Of a stretch of DNA of 64,000 bases, positions 58,496 to 64,000 are shown one piece after another. The DNA is from Hippea maritima DSM 10411 (GTDB lineage Bacteria > Campylobacterota_A > Desulfurellia > Desulfurellales > Hippeaceae), in NCBI RefSeq assembly GCF_000194135.1, contig NC_015318.1, forward strand, positions 1,308,501 to 1,372,500, read 5' to 3'. A program made the position numbers and the translations under genes. Numbering within the stretch: position 1 is the stretch's first letter; each line of letters opens with the position of its first letter. The notes beneath the pieces are model-generated. The model was not told the origin of the DNA and searched no databases. It was given only the letters and a program-made list of their open reading frames with translations.

Positions 58496-59035
58496 TTATT
58501 CCACTTTCTCTACTTGATTGTAATTCAGTTCAACAGGCGTTGAGCGCCCGAATATGCTTATCAATATCCTTAATCTTCCCTTATCTACATCAACCTCATC
58601 TATTGTGCCTGTAAAGTTGGCGAATGGACCATCCAATACTCTAACCTGCTCGCCAGGCTCAAATGATACAGATAATCTCGGGGCCTCTTTGGAACTCTCC
58701 ACACGCTGCATAATATCCCTTATTTCTTTCTCATCCATAGGAAGAGGCTCATTTTTATAACCAACAAAACCCGAAACAAATGACATTCTTTTTACAAGAT
58801 TGTAAAGTTTATCACTCATGCGGGCCTTAACAAAGACATAGCTCGGATAGAGGCATTTTTTCACTTTTTCCTTTTTGTTGTTCTTCTTTATTTCAATAAC
58901 CTCTTCAAAAGGTACAAAAATCTCCTCTACCTCGCCTTCCAAACCTTCTTCCTTAAGCTTGTTTTGAAGCATAACCTTTACTTTATCTTCATAACCAACC
59001 TGCGTATGGATAGCATACCACTTAAAATCGCTCAT
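58496..59035 (-). CDS. nusG: Transcription termination/antitermination protein NusG
   Basis: Elongation factor that links RNA polymerase to Rho or the ribosome. NGN domain (about 1-115) with WYAIHTQVGYEDKVKVMLQN and YPSYVFVKARM, then a KOW domain with FEPGEQVRVLDGPFANFTGT and RLRILISIFGRSTPVELNYN. 179 residues. Fourteen nt after secE. Confidence 0.97.
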   Translation of the reverse strand: MSDFKWYAIHTQVGYEDKVKVMLQNKLKEEGLEGEVEEIFVPFEEVIEIKKNNKKEKVKKCLYPSYVFVKARMSDKLYNLVKRMSFVSGFVGYKNEPLPMDEKEIRDIMQRVESSKEAPRLSVSFEPGEQVRVLDGPFANFTGTIDEVDVDKGRLRILISIFGRSTPVELNYNQVEKVE

Positions 59036-59049
59036 TTATAAACAACCTT

Positions 59050-59232
59050 CTATTTGAAAAGTGATTGTAATCCTACAGAGAGAAAATAGTCCAGCAGGCT
59101 CAAAACAAAAGCCACTATTACCGTAAAAACTATCACGGAAATAGTGGCTGATGAGACCTCTTTTTTGCCAGGCCAGACTACTTTTTTAAACTCTATTTTA
59201 ACCTCTTCTAAAAAACTCAACACCTTTTTCAT
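59050..59232 (-). CDS. secE: Preprotein translocase subunit SecE
   Basis: Small clamp subunit of the Sec channel. Sixty residues: amphipathic VKIEFKKVVWPGKKEVSSAT with the conserved WP, and one membrane helix (about 30-50). The single-helix short form is usual outside enterobacteria. Ten nt after tRNA-Trp, as in many genomes. Confidence 0.95.
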   Translation of the reverse strand: MKKVLSFLEEVKIEFKKVVWPGKKEVSSATISVIVFTVIVAFVLSLLDYFLSVGLQSLFK

Positions 59233-59242
59233 AACAAAAAAA

Positions 59243-59319
59243 TGGCAGGCCAGGGAGGACTCGAACCCCCAACCAACGGTTTTGGAGACCGCCGCTCTAC
59301 CAATTGGAGCTACTGGCCT
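59243..59319 (-). tRNA. tRNA-Trp (CCA)
   Basis: Minus-strand cloverleaf: acceptor AGGCCAG (5' end at 59319) with CTGGCCT, anticodon arm GCGGT-CTCCAAA-ACCGT with anticodon CCA, T loop GTTCGAGT, encoded 3' CCA. Its first two bases are the last two of the rpmG stop codon TAG. Confidence 0.96.
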
Positions 59320-59467
59320 ACTTTACCTCTCTATGTATTGTGTGTTTTCTGCAAAATGGACAATATTTCCTTAACTCAAGCTTCTCTTTATTTTTCTTCT
59401 TATCCCTTGTGCTGGTATAGTTTTTTCTTTTACACTCAGAACAAGCAAGCGTTACCATCTCGCGCAT
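59318..59467 (-). CDS. rpmG: 50S ribosomal protein L33 (zinc form)
   Basis: Forty-nine residues read from the minus strand: MREMVTLACSECKRKNYTST, then KLELRKYCPFCRKHTIHREV. The two CxxC pairs bind zinc. It lies between tuf and tRNA-Trp, the frequent tuf-rpmG-trnW-secE order. Its TAG stop overlaps the tRNA-Trp 5' end by two bases. Confidence 0.95.
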   Translation of the reverse strand: MREMVTLACSECKRKNYTSTRDKKKNKEKLELRKYCPFCRKHTIHREVK

Positions 59468-59469
59468 TT

Positions 59470-60670
59470 TCTTACTCCAATATCTCCGTTATTACACCAG
59501 CACCAACTGTCTTGCCACCTTCCCTGATAGCAAAGCGTGTCTCTTTTTCTAAAGCAACAGGTGCAATGAGTTCAACTGTAAGTTCTACATTATCTCCTGG
59601 CATAACCATTTCAACGCCTTCTGGTAGGTGGACTGTTCCTGTAACATCTGTCGTTCTTATGTAAAACTGAGGTCTGTAACCCTCAAAGAATGGAGTATGT
59701 CTTCCACCTTCATCTTTGGTGAGAACATAGACCTGAGCTTTAAACTTCTTGTGAGGTGTGATGGAACCAGGTTTGGCTAAAACCATTCCTCTTTCAACTT
59801 CCTCTTTTTTGATACCCCTTAGAAGAACTCCAACGTTATCACCAGCTATTGCCTCATCAAGAATCTTTCTGAACATCTCAAGGGATGTAGCAACGGTCTT
59901 CCTTGTCTCACCGAAGCCTACTATCTCTATCTCCTCACCAGGCTTTAGAACACCTCTTTCAACCCTACCTGTAACAACAGTTCCTCTTCCTGAGATGGAG
60001 AAGATATCCTCTATTGGCATCAAGAACGGTTTATCTGCCTCTCTCTGTGGTGTTGGAATATATTCATCAACTGCATCCATTAGCTCTTCGATAGCCTTCT
60101 TTGCCTCTGGGTCTCCCTCTAAAGCTTTAAGAGCAGAGCCTCTAATTACTGGAACATCATCACCTGGGAAGTCATATTTAGATAGAAGCTCTCTAACCTC
60201 CATCTCAACAAGATCAATAAGCTCTGGGTCGTCAACCATATCTGTTTTATTTAGGAATACTACGATGTATGGAACATTAACCTGCCTTGCAAGAAGTATA
60301 TGCTCTCTTGTCTGTGGCATTGGACCATCTGCTGCAGAAACAACAAGTATAGCACCATCCATCTGGGCAGCACCTGTAATCATGTTCTTGATGTAGTCAG
60401 CATGCCCTGGGCAGTCAACGTGAGCGTAATGTCTTTTATCTGTTTCATACTCAACGTGAGCTGTGTTGATTGTAACACCTCTTTCCCTTTCCTCTGGTGC
60501 ATTATCAATTTCGTTGTAGTCCTTAAACTCTGCTTTACCCTTCTCTGCAAGAACCTTTGTGATAGCTGCAGTTAGAGTAGTCTTACCATGGTCAACGTGT
60601 CCAATAGTACCGATGTTAACATGGGGTTTTGAGCGGACATATTTTTCTTTTGCCATAAGAGCCTCCTTAA
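59470..60670 (-). repeat. tuf duplication, copy B (about 1.2 kb)
   Basis: Second member of the repeat at 43359-44559. The sequences diverge at once outside these limits: rpmG-side sequence after the stop and tRNA-side sequence before the ribosome-binding site. Confidence 0.9.
59472..60656 (-). CDS. tuf: Elongation factor Tu, copy in the tRNA-tuf operon
   Basis: Protein identical to the 394-residue EF-Tu at 43361. An open frame extends 11 codons further upstream, but the ATG at 60656 has the same GGAGG-containing ribosome-binding site as the other copy and matches the family start [14 protein letters not shown]. It is the protein gene behind four tRNAs (Thr, Tyr, Gly, Thr), the same order as the E. 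coli tufB operon. Confidence 0.98.
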   Translation of the reverse strand: MAKEKYVRSKPHVNIGTIGHVDHGKTTLTAAITKVLAEKGKAEFKDYNEIDNAPEERERGVTINTAHVEYETDKRHYAHVDCPGHADYIKNMITGAAQMDGAILVVSAADGPMPQTREHILLARQVNVPYIVVFLNKTDMVDDPELIDLVEMEVRELLSKYDFPGDDVPVIRGSALKALEGDPEAKKAIEELMDAVDEYIPTPQREADKPFLMPIEDIFSISGRGTVVTGRVERGVLKPGEEIEIVGFGETRKTVATSLEMFRKILDEAIAGDNVGVLLRGIKKEEVERGMVLAKPGSITPHKKFKAQVYVLTKDEGGRHTPFFEGYRPQFYIRTTDVTGTVHLPEGVEMVMPGDNVELTVELIAPVALEKETRFAIREGGKTVGAGVITEILE

Positions 60671-60679
60671 AAAAACTTA

Positions 60680-60755
<76 letters not shown>

Positions 60756-60770
60756 ACAAATAAATAAAAA

Positions 60771-60847
60771 TGGAGCGGGAAACGGGACTCGAACCCGCGA
60801 CCCTCAGCTTGGAAGGCTGATGCTCTAGCCAACTGAGCTATTCCCGC
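60771..60847 (-). tRNA. tRNA-Gly (TCC)
   Basis: Acceptor GCGGGAA (5' at 60847) with TTCCCGC, anticodon arm TCAGC-CTTCCAA-GCTGA with anticodon TCC, T loop TTCGAGT, encoded CCA. Confidence 0.96.
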
Positions 60848-60861
60848 TCTTAAAATTAAAA

Positions 60862-60947
60862 TGGTGGAGAGGGGAGGATTCGAACCTCCGAAGGCGTAAG
60901 CCGGCAGATTTACAGTCTGCTCCCTTTGACCGCTCGGGAACCTCTCC
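60862..60947 (-). tRNA. tRNA-Tyr (GTA)
   Basis: Class II tRNA with a long variable arm (86 nt). Acceptor GGAGAGG (5' at 60947) with CCTCTCC, anticodon arm GCAGA-CTGTAAA-TCTGC with anticodon GTA, T loop TTCGAAT, encoded CCA. Confidence 0.96.
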
Positions 60948-60950
60948 ACA

Positions 60951-61026
60951 TGGAGCTGGCGAAGGGACTTGAACCCCCAACCGGCTGATTACAAGTCAGC
61001 TGCTCTACCGATTGAGCTACGCCAGC
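60951..61026 (-). tRNA. tRNA-Thr (TGT)
   Basis: Acceptor GCTGGCG (5' at 61026) with CGCCAGC, anticodon arm GCTGA-CTTGTAA-TCAGC with anticodon TGT, T loop TTCAAGT, encoded CCA. First gene of the tRNA-tuf operon; only 3 bp separate it from tRNA-Tyr. Confidence 0.96.
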
Positions 61027-61038
61027 AAGCAAAATGGG

Positions 61039-61066
61039 ATTATATACAGTTAATTGCATTTGTCAA
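61039..61066 (-). promoter_or_regulatory. Consensus promoter of the tRNA-tuf operon
   Basis: Perfect TTGACA (61061-61066) and perfect TATAAT (61039-61044) on the minus strand, 16 bp apart, ending 12 bp before tRNA-Thr. The left edge of the insertion sequence's target repeat (61071) is only 4 bp beyond the -35 box. Confidence 0.88.
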
Positions 61067-61070
61067 CAAA

Positions 61071-61084
61071 AAAATAGGTATTTT
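61071..61084. repeat. 14-bp direct repeat, left (probable target-site duplication)
   Basis: AAAATAGGTATTTT here and at 62480-62493, identical in the same orientation and flanking the transposase unit. A 14-bp duplication is within the range I recall for IS481-type elements. The motif is itself nearly palindromic, so it could instead be read as an outer part of the terminal inverted repeats (12 of 14). Confidence 0.65.
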
Positions 61085-61136
61085 ACCAGATAGGTCCAAA
61101 CATACTTACCACCTAAAGCAAATAGAGGTAATATCT

Positions 61137-61373
61137 ATGTCTGAGAATGAGAATGATAGAAAAGAGAGTGGAGGCACCAACATGGAAGTGAAGAGAATAA
61201 GAAAGATAGTAGGGGCAGAAAACCTGAAAGTAGGTTTTCTGCCCGTTAAATCTTTCTCTTTCTCAAGGGCTGATGCAGCCCACATCCTCTTTTGCATATT
61301 CAAATCACTGGATTTGAATATAATAGGAAGACCCATAAAACTCCTAAAGGGATGGAGGCTGCATCATGGATAG
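61137..61373 (+). CDS. Small ORF upstream of the transposase (possible leader or accessory protein)
   Basis: A 78-residue frame: MSENENDRKESGGTNMEVKR, then KVGFLPVKSFSFSRADAAHI, ending KGWRLHHG. AGAGGT lies before the ATG at 61137; a second candidate start at 61182 has GGAGG upstream. I recognise no domain. Its stop (61371-61373) overlaps the transposase start, and its frame runs through both hairpins, so ribosomes on it would open the structure that covers the transposase ribosome-binding site. It may work as a coupling leader and not as a protein. Confidence 0.5.
   Translation: MSENENDRKESGGTNMEVKRIRKIVGAENLKVGFLPVKSFSFSRADAAHILFCIFKSLDLNIIGRPIKLLKGWRLHHG
61213..61244 (+). other. Perfect 13-bp hairpin inside the IS leader
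   Basis: GGGCAGAAAACCT (61213-61225) pairs with AGGTTTTCTGCCC (61232-61244) across a 6-nt GAAAGT loop, with no mismatch. The following sequence is pyrimidine-rich (TCTTTCTCTTTCTC) but has no T run, so it is a stable RNA hairpin and not a clear terminator. Confidence 0.75.
61271..61366 (+). promoter_or_regulatory. RNA structure that would hide the transposase ribosome-binding site
   Basis: TGATGCAGCC (61271-61280) is the exact complement of GGCTGCATCA (61357-61366), and five more pairs (61283-61287 with 61350-61354) follow after a small internal loop. The right strand holds the GGAGG (61354-61358) and the first base of the transposase ATG. Nested within is a perfect 11-bp hairpin with a 4-nt loop (61296-61306 with 61311-61321). 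Confidence 0.65.
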
Positions 61374-62529
61374 TATATACCACACTTTGAGAAAATCAAA
61401 CCCTGCAAGTGCAAGAATTTTGGTCAGAAAGGTTTTAGAGAAAAACAACGGCAATGTCTCAAAAACAGCAAGAATACTTGGCATATCAAGGGCTACAGTG
61501 AGAAGGGCAAGGGATGGAGAACTAAATGACTTATCAAGAAGACCAAAGAACATAAGAAAAAAGATAGACTGTTCTCTTGAAAAACTCATTGTTGAAGAGG
61601 CAAAAAGCACAGGGTACAGATACAGGCTTCTAAGCTATTACCTAAAGAACAAATACTCCATAGAGATAAGCGAAAACACAATAAAGAAGGTTTTAAAGAG
61701 AAACAGGGTGAGGAAAAAGAAAATAAGGACTCTAAACAAAAACAGAAGGCATCTTTATGATTATGAACACCTGACGCCCTTTAGCCACCTTCAGATAGAC
61801 ACAAAACACATACTGGATGAAACATCTCTACCAAAGAGCGTGTATAGACACATAGAGAAATACGACCTGCCAAAATATGAATGGAACGCAATAGATGTAA
61901 AAACGAGAATGAGATTTACAGCTTACTCCCATACTCTTTCTGCATCCTTTGGATTTGCTTTTATCCTTTTTGTCGTACTGTGGTTAAAGCTGCACAATGT
62001 AAGGGGAAAAATAAACATAAGGTTGGACAACGGTTCTGAATTTGCATCCTCAAGCAGAAGAAAATTGGATGAATACAACGAATTCTTTTCAAAACTGAAT
62101 GTAGAGTTAAAACCCATACCACCAGGTGCAAAACACCTCCAGGCTATAGTTGAAAACTCACACAGAAAAGACGATGAATCATTTTTCTCCATTCATCCAG
62201 AAAGGTGCAGGAATGACGCTGAGTTCTTGCTCAAAGCTCAACAATGGCAGGATACATGGAATACAGCAAGACCTCACTATGGCATAGACATGAACGGCCT
62301 AACGCCTTTTGAGAAACTGAAATCAACAAAAGCTATGATATCTGAAAACATAGTAAGGTTTCCAACCTTACTACTGGAAGATATCATAAGGGTAGCAGGC
62401 TACCCTTATGAATGGTTGAGTAAGTTTGTGAACCTGTATATATTTAGTAGAGGTGGTAAGTATGTGTGGACCATTTACCAAAATAGGTATTTTTTATTTT
62501 CTTGTTCTAAAAGGCAGAGTGTATTATAA
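61366..62529 (+). CDS. DDE transposase/integrase (IS481-like)
   Basis: N-terminal helix-turn-helix (NGNVSKTARILGISRATVRR, about 28-47), a second winged-helix-like segment, then an integrase catalytic core with QIDTKHI (first Asp), RLDNGSEF (second Asp) and VENSHRKDDE (Glu), the DDE triad. RPHYGIDMNGLTPFEKL near the end is typical of this group. 387 residues as read. GGAGG lies 7 nt before the ATG. The last 15 or so codons, from after WTIY on, lie beyond the inferred IS end, in the target repeat and host DNA, so the stop codon is supplied by the insertion site. Confidence 0.88.
   Translation: MDSIYHTLRKSNPASARILVRKVLEKNNGNVSKTARILGISRATVRRARDGELNDLSRRPKNIRKKIDCSLEKLIVEEAKSTGYRYRLLSYYLKNKYSIEISENTIKKVLKRNRVRKKKIRTLNKNRRHLYDYEHLTPFSHLQIDTKHILDETSLPKSVYRHIEKYDLPKYEWNAIDVKTRMRFTAYSHTLSASFGFAFILFVVLWLKLHNVRGKINIRLDNGSEFASSSRRKLDEYNEFFSKLNVELKPIPPGAKHLQAIVENSHRKDDESFFSIHPERCRNDAEFLLKAQQWQDTWNTARPHYGIDMNGLTPFEKLKSTKAMISENIVRFPTLLLEDIIRVAGYPYEWLSKFVNLYIFSRGGKYVWTIYQNRYFLFSCSKRQSVL
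62480..62493. repeat. 14-bp direct repeat, right (probable target-site duplication)
   Basis: Second copy of AAAATAGGTATTTT (see 61071-61084). It ends 8 bp before the queA -35 box. Confidence 0.65.
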
Positions 62530-62530
62530 T
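62502..62530 (+). promoter_or_regulatory. Probable promoter of queA
   Basis: TTGTTC (62502-62507) and perfect TATAAT (62525-62530) with a 17-bp spacer. The ATG of queA follows the -10 box by 9 bp, so the message would be leaderless or nearly so. The promoter overlaps the last codons of the transposase frame. Confidence 0.65.
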
Positions 62531-62539
62531 GACAGCGAT

Positions 62540-63571
62540 ATGGAAGTAAGCCTTTTTGATTACAATCTACCCAAAGAACTGATAGCACAACACCCTCACA
62601 TACCCAGGGATGAATGCAAACTTTTGGTGTGTAATAGACAAAATCACACAATAGAACATAGAATCTTTAAAGAGATCATAAACTACATAGACGAAAACGA
62701 CCTGCTTGTATTAAACGATACCAAGGTAATACCTGCTCGCATCTTTGCCCAAAAACCCACAGGCGGAAAGATAGAGATATTTTTGCTTGAGGAGATAGGA
62801 AAAGGAAGATTTTTATGCCTAACCAGAGGCAAACTAAAGAAAGACACGATCGTTTACCTAAAAAACTCAAAAACAGCACGCATAACACGAATAGAAAACT
62901 CAGACAAACGCATAGTTGAGTTTGAAACCAATGAAAACATATACGAACTACTTGAAGATATTGGAGAGGTCCCACTACCTCCCTATATCCAACGCAATTA
63001 CGACAATTACAACAAAGAAAAGGATTTTAAATATTACCAAACAGTTTTTGCCAAAAAGGAAGGTGCTGTAGCAAGCCCAACGGCAGGTCTGCATTTTACA
63101 GAAAAACTTATAAACTCCATAAAAGCAAAAGGAGTAAAAATAGCATACATAACACTGCATGTTGGTATAGGAACCTTTAGGCCTGTTAAAGAAAAAGAGG
63201 TGGAAAAACACAAAATGCATTCAGAGAAATACCAAATAAGCAAAGAAACCGCCGATCTATTCAATCAAACAAAATCAAAAAGGAGGAGAGTAATAGCCGT
63301 TGGAACAACAGTGGTTAGAGCATTAGAAAGCTCAATAAACAAAGATGGGATTCTAAAACCACAGAAATCTTCAACAGATATATTTATCTATCCTGGCTAT
63401 AAATACAAAGCAGTGGATGCACTTATTACAAATTTTCACCTGCCAAAATCCACCCTACTAATGCTTGTAAGTGCATTTTATGAAAGAGAGAAAATACTAA
63501 ATTGCTACAAGGAGGCAATAGATAAACATTACCGCTTCTTCAGCTTCGGTGACGCCATGTTTATTTATTAA
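62540..63571 (+). CDS. queA: S-adenosylmethionine:tRNA ribosyltransferase-isomerase
   Basis: Makes epoxyqueuosine in tRNA by transferring the ribosyl group of SAM to preQ1 at position 34. Family blocks: FDYNLPKELIAQHPHIPRDE, LVLNDTKVIPARIFAQKPTG, VASPTAGLHFTEKL, YITLHVGIGTFRPVK and the end FFSFGDAMFIY. 343 residues, normal. I start at the ATG at 62540, where the family similarity begins; the frame is open upstream into the IS but that part is not QueA. Ends tail to tail with trmL. Confidence 0.96.
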   Translation: MEVSLFDYNLPKELIAQHPHIPRDECKLLVCNRQNHTIEHRIFKEIINYIDENDLLVLNDTKVIPARIFAQKPTGGKIEIFLLEEIGKGRFLCLTRGKLKKDTIVYLKNSKTARITRIENSDKRIVEFETNENIYELLEDIGEVPLPPYIQRNYDNYNKEKDFKYYQTVFAKKEGAVASPTAGLHFTEKLINSIKAKGVKIAYITLHVGIGTFRPVKEKEVEKHKMHSEKYQISKETADLFNQTKSKRRRVIAVGTTVVRALESSINKDGILKPQKSSTDIFIYPGYKYKAVDALITNFHLPKSTLLMLVSAFYEREKILNCYKEAIDKHYRFFSFGDAMFIY

Positions 63572-64000
63572 AAACAAACCTGCCTTATGGCCTCGTAGAG
63601 CACAACAGCAACACTGTCAGCCAAATTTAGCGAACGCACCTTATCCGTCATAGGTATATTTATAGCTTTATCAAGATTGGCCTCTATAAAATCATTAGGT
63701 AAGCCCTGTGTCTCAGAACCAAAAATCAAAAAATCACCCTCTTCAAAATAAACTTCAAAATAAGGCTTTACGGCTTTGGTTGAGGCAAGAAAAAATTTTC
63801 TATTGCCATATTTGTTCAAAAAATCGCTTAATGAGTCATGCATCTCTAATTTGAGGTTTTCCCAATAATCCAGACCTGCTCTTTTAAGTCTTTTATCGTT
63901 CAGAGAAAAACCCAAAGGTTTTATCAGATGCAATGTGGAATTTGTGGCTACACAGAGACGGGCAATATTTCCAGTGTTGGGTGGTATGTCAGGTTGAAAT
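63568..64000 (-). CDS. trmL: tRNA (cytidine(34)-2'-O)-methyltransferase TrmL, 5' truncated by the window edge
   Basis: SPOUT-class methyltransferase that modifies the wobble base of tRNA-Leu. The frame is open to the window edge and reads QPDIPPNTGNIARLCVATNS at the start, the family's N-terminal block, then LHLIKPLGFSL, a GSETQGLP motif (SAM-binding knot) and IPMTDKVRSLNLADSVAVVL. Only about the first ten residues are missing; the ATG at 63933 is internal. Its stop overlaps that of queA by 4 bp. Confidence 0.93.
   Translation of the reverse strand, partial: FQPDIPPNTGNIARLCVATNSTLHLIKPLGFSLNDKRLKRAGLDYWENLKLEMHDSLSDFLNKYGNRKFFLASTKAVKPYFEVYFEEGDFLIFGSETQGLPNDFIEANLDKAINIPMTDKVRSLNLADSVAVVLYEAIRQVCF

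Larger units (their letters stand above)
61085..62479 (+). mobile_element. Insertion sequence, IS481-like (about 1.4 kb)
   Basis: The ends carry inverted repeats: 61093-61114 (GGTCCAAACATACTTACCACC plus T) matches the reverse complement of 62451-62472 at 21 of 22 positions, and weaker similarity goes on to the outer ends. Inside are a small ORF (61137-61373) and a DDE transposase gene (from 61366) plus stable RNA hairpins. A 14-bp direct repeat flanks it. It sits between the divergent promoters of the tRNA-tuf operon and queA. The family name is by resemblance of the transposase; the exact end positions are inferred. Confidence 0.78.

Noticed and set aside
61039-61066. IS end providing the -35 box of the tRNA-tuf operon
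   Set aside because: The other end of the element does not carry an outward TTGACA at the matching place, and the box lies outside the direct repeat, so it belongs to the host.

Overview
The window is a gene-dense, AT-rich piece of a bacterial chromosome. Hydrogenase maturation genes, a Mo/W-cofactor riboswitch, CheR and HDOD proteins, a Zn-type L33/L36/S4/S14 set and the gene order around rpoBC fit an anaerobic, probably thermophilic, hydrogen- or formate-using bacterium. My best guess is the Desulfurella/Hippea lineage. That placement is inference from gene content and protein style, not from a database match.

Layout. 1-2536: the tail of a hydrogenase-4/formate-hydrogenlyase-like membrane subunit, a molybdenum/tungsten-cofactor riboswitch and two tandem ModA-like binding proteins. 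2533-10830: cobU (minus), an RlmI-like methyltransferase, then hypF, an MDR oxidoreductase, hypC, hypD, hypE and an ArsB/NhaD-type permease. 10833-19383: TPR, HDOD and CheR genes, the RNase P RNA with an enlarged internal arm, and a minus-strand series PHP hydrolase, BamB-like lipoprotein, ftsH, universal stress protein, LOG protein. 19428-28126: rpsA behind a consensus promoter, sppA, a SPOR-like protein whose stop codon lies inside tRNA-Pro, a cysteine-rich secreted protein, cstA broken by one in-frame amber codon, a three-gene ArsA-ATPase operon, and a frameshifted ankyrin protein whose N-terminal domain resembles those of giant-virus ankyrin proteins.

28128-61026: about 33 kb on the minus strand carrying in one run four tRNAs, tuf, rpmG, tRNA-Trp, secE, nusG, rplKAJL, rpoBC, the str operon (rpsL, rpsG, fusA, second tuf, rpsJ), the S10, spc and alpha operons, and lspA. 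Control points visible inside it are an L10 leader, an intrinsic terminator between rplL and rpoB, a promoter before rpsL, a GC hairpin between rpsJ and rplC, and a terminator at the end that is also the coding sequence of the first membrane helix of LspA.

61061-64000: an insertion sequence (IS481-like, about 1.4 kb, bounded by a 14-bp direct repeat) sits in the small gap between two divergent promoters, that of the tRNA-tuf operon and that of queA, leaving both intact. It has a small upstream ORF and RNA hairpins, one of which would hide the transposase ribosome-binding site. The window ends with queA and a truncated trmL.

Together the left part deals with H2/formate metabolism (metal uptake, cofactor sensing, NiFe-centre assembly), the middle with stress, envelope and nutrient functions, and the right with the transcription and translation machinery.
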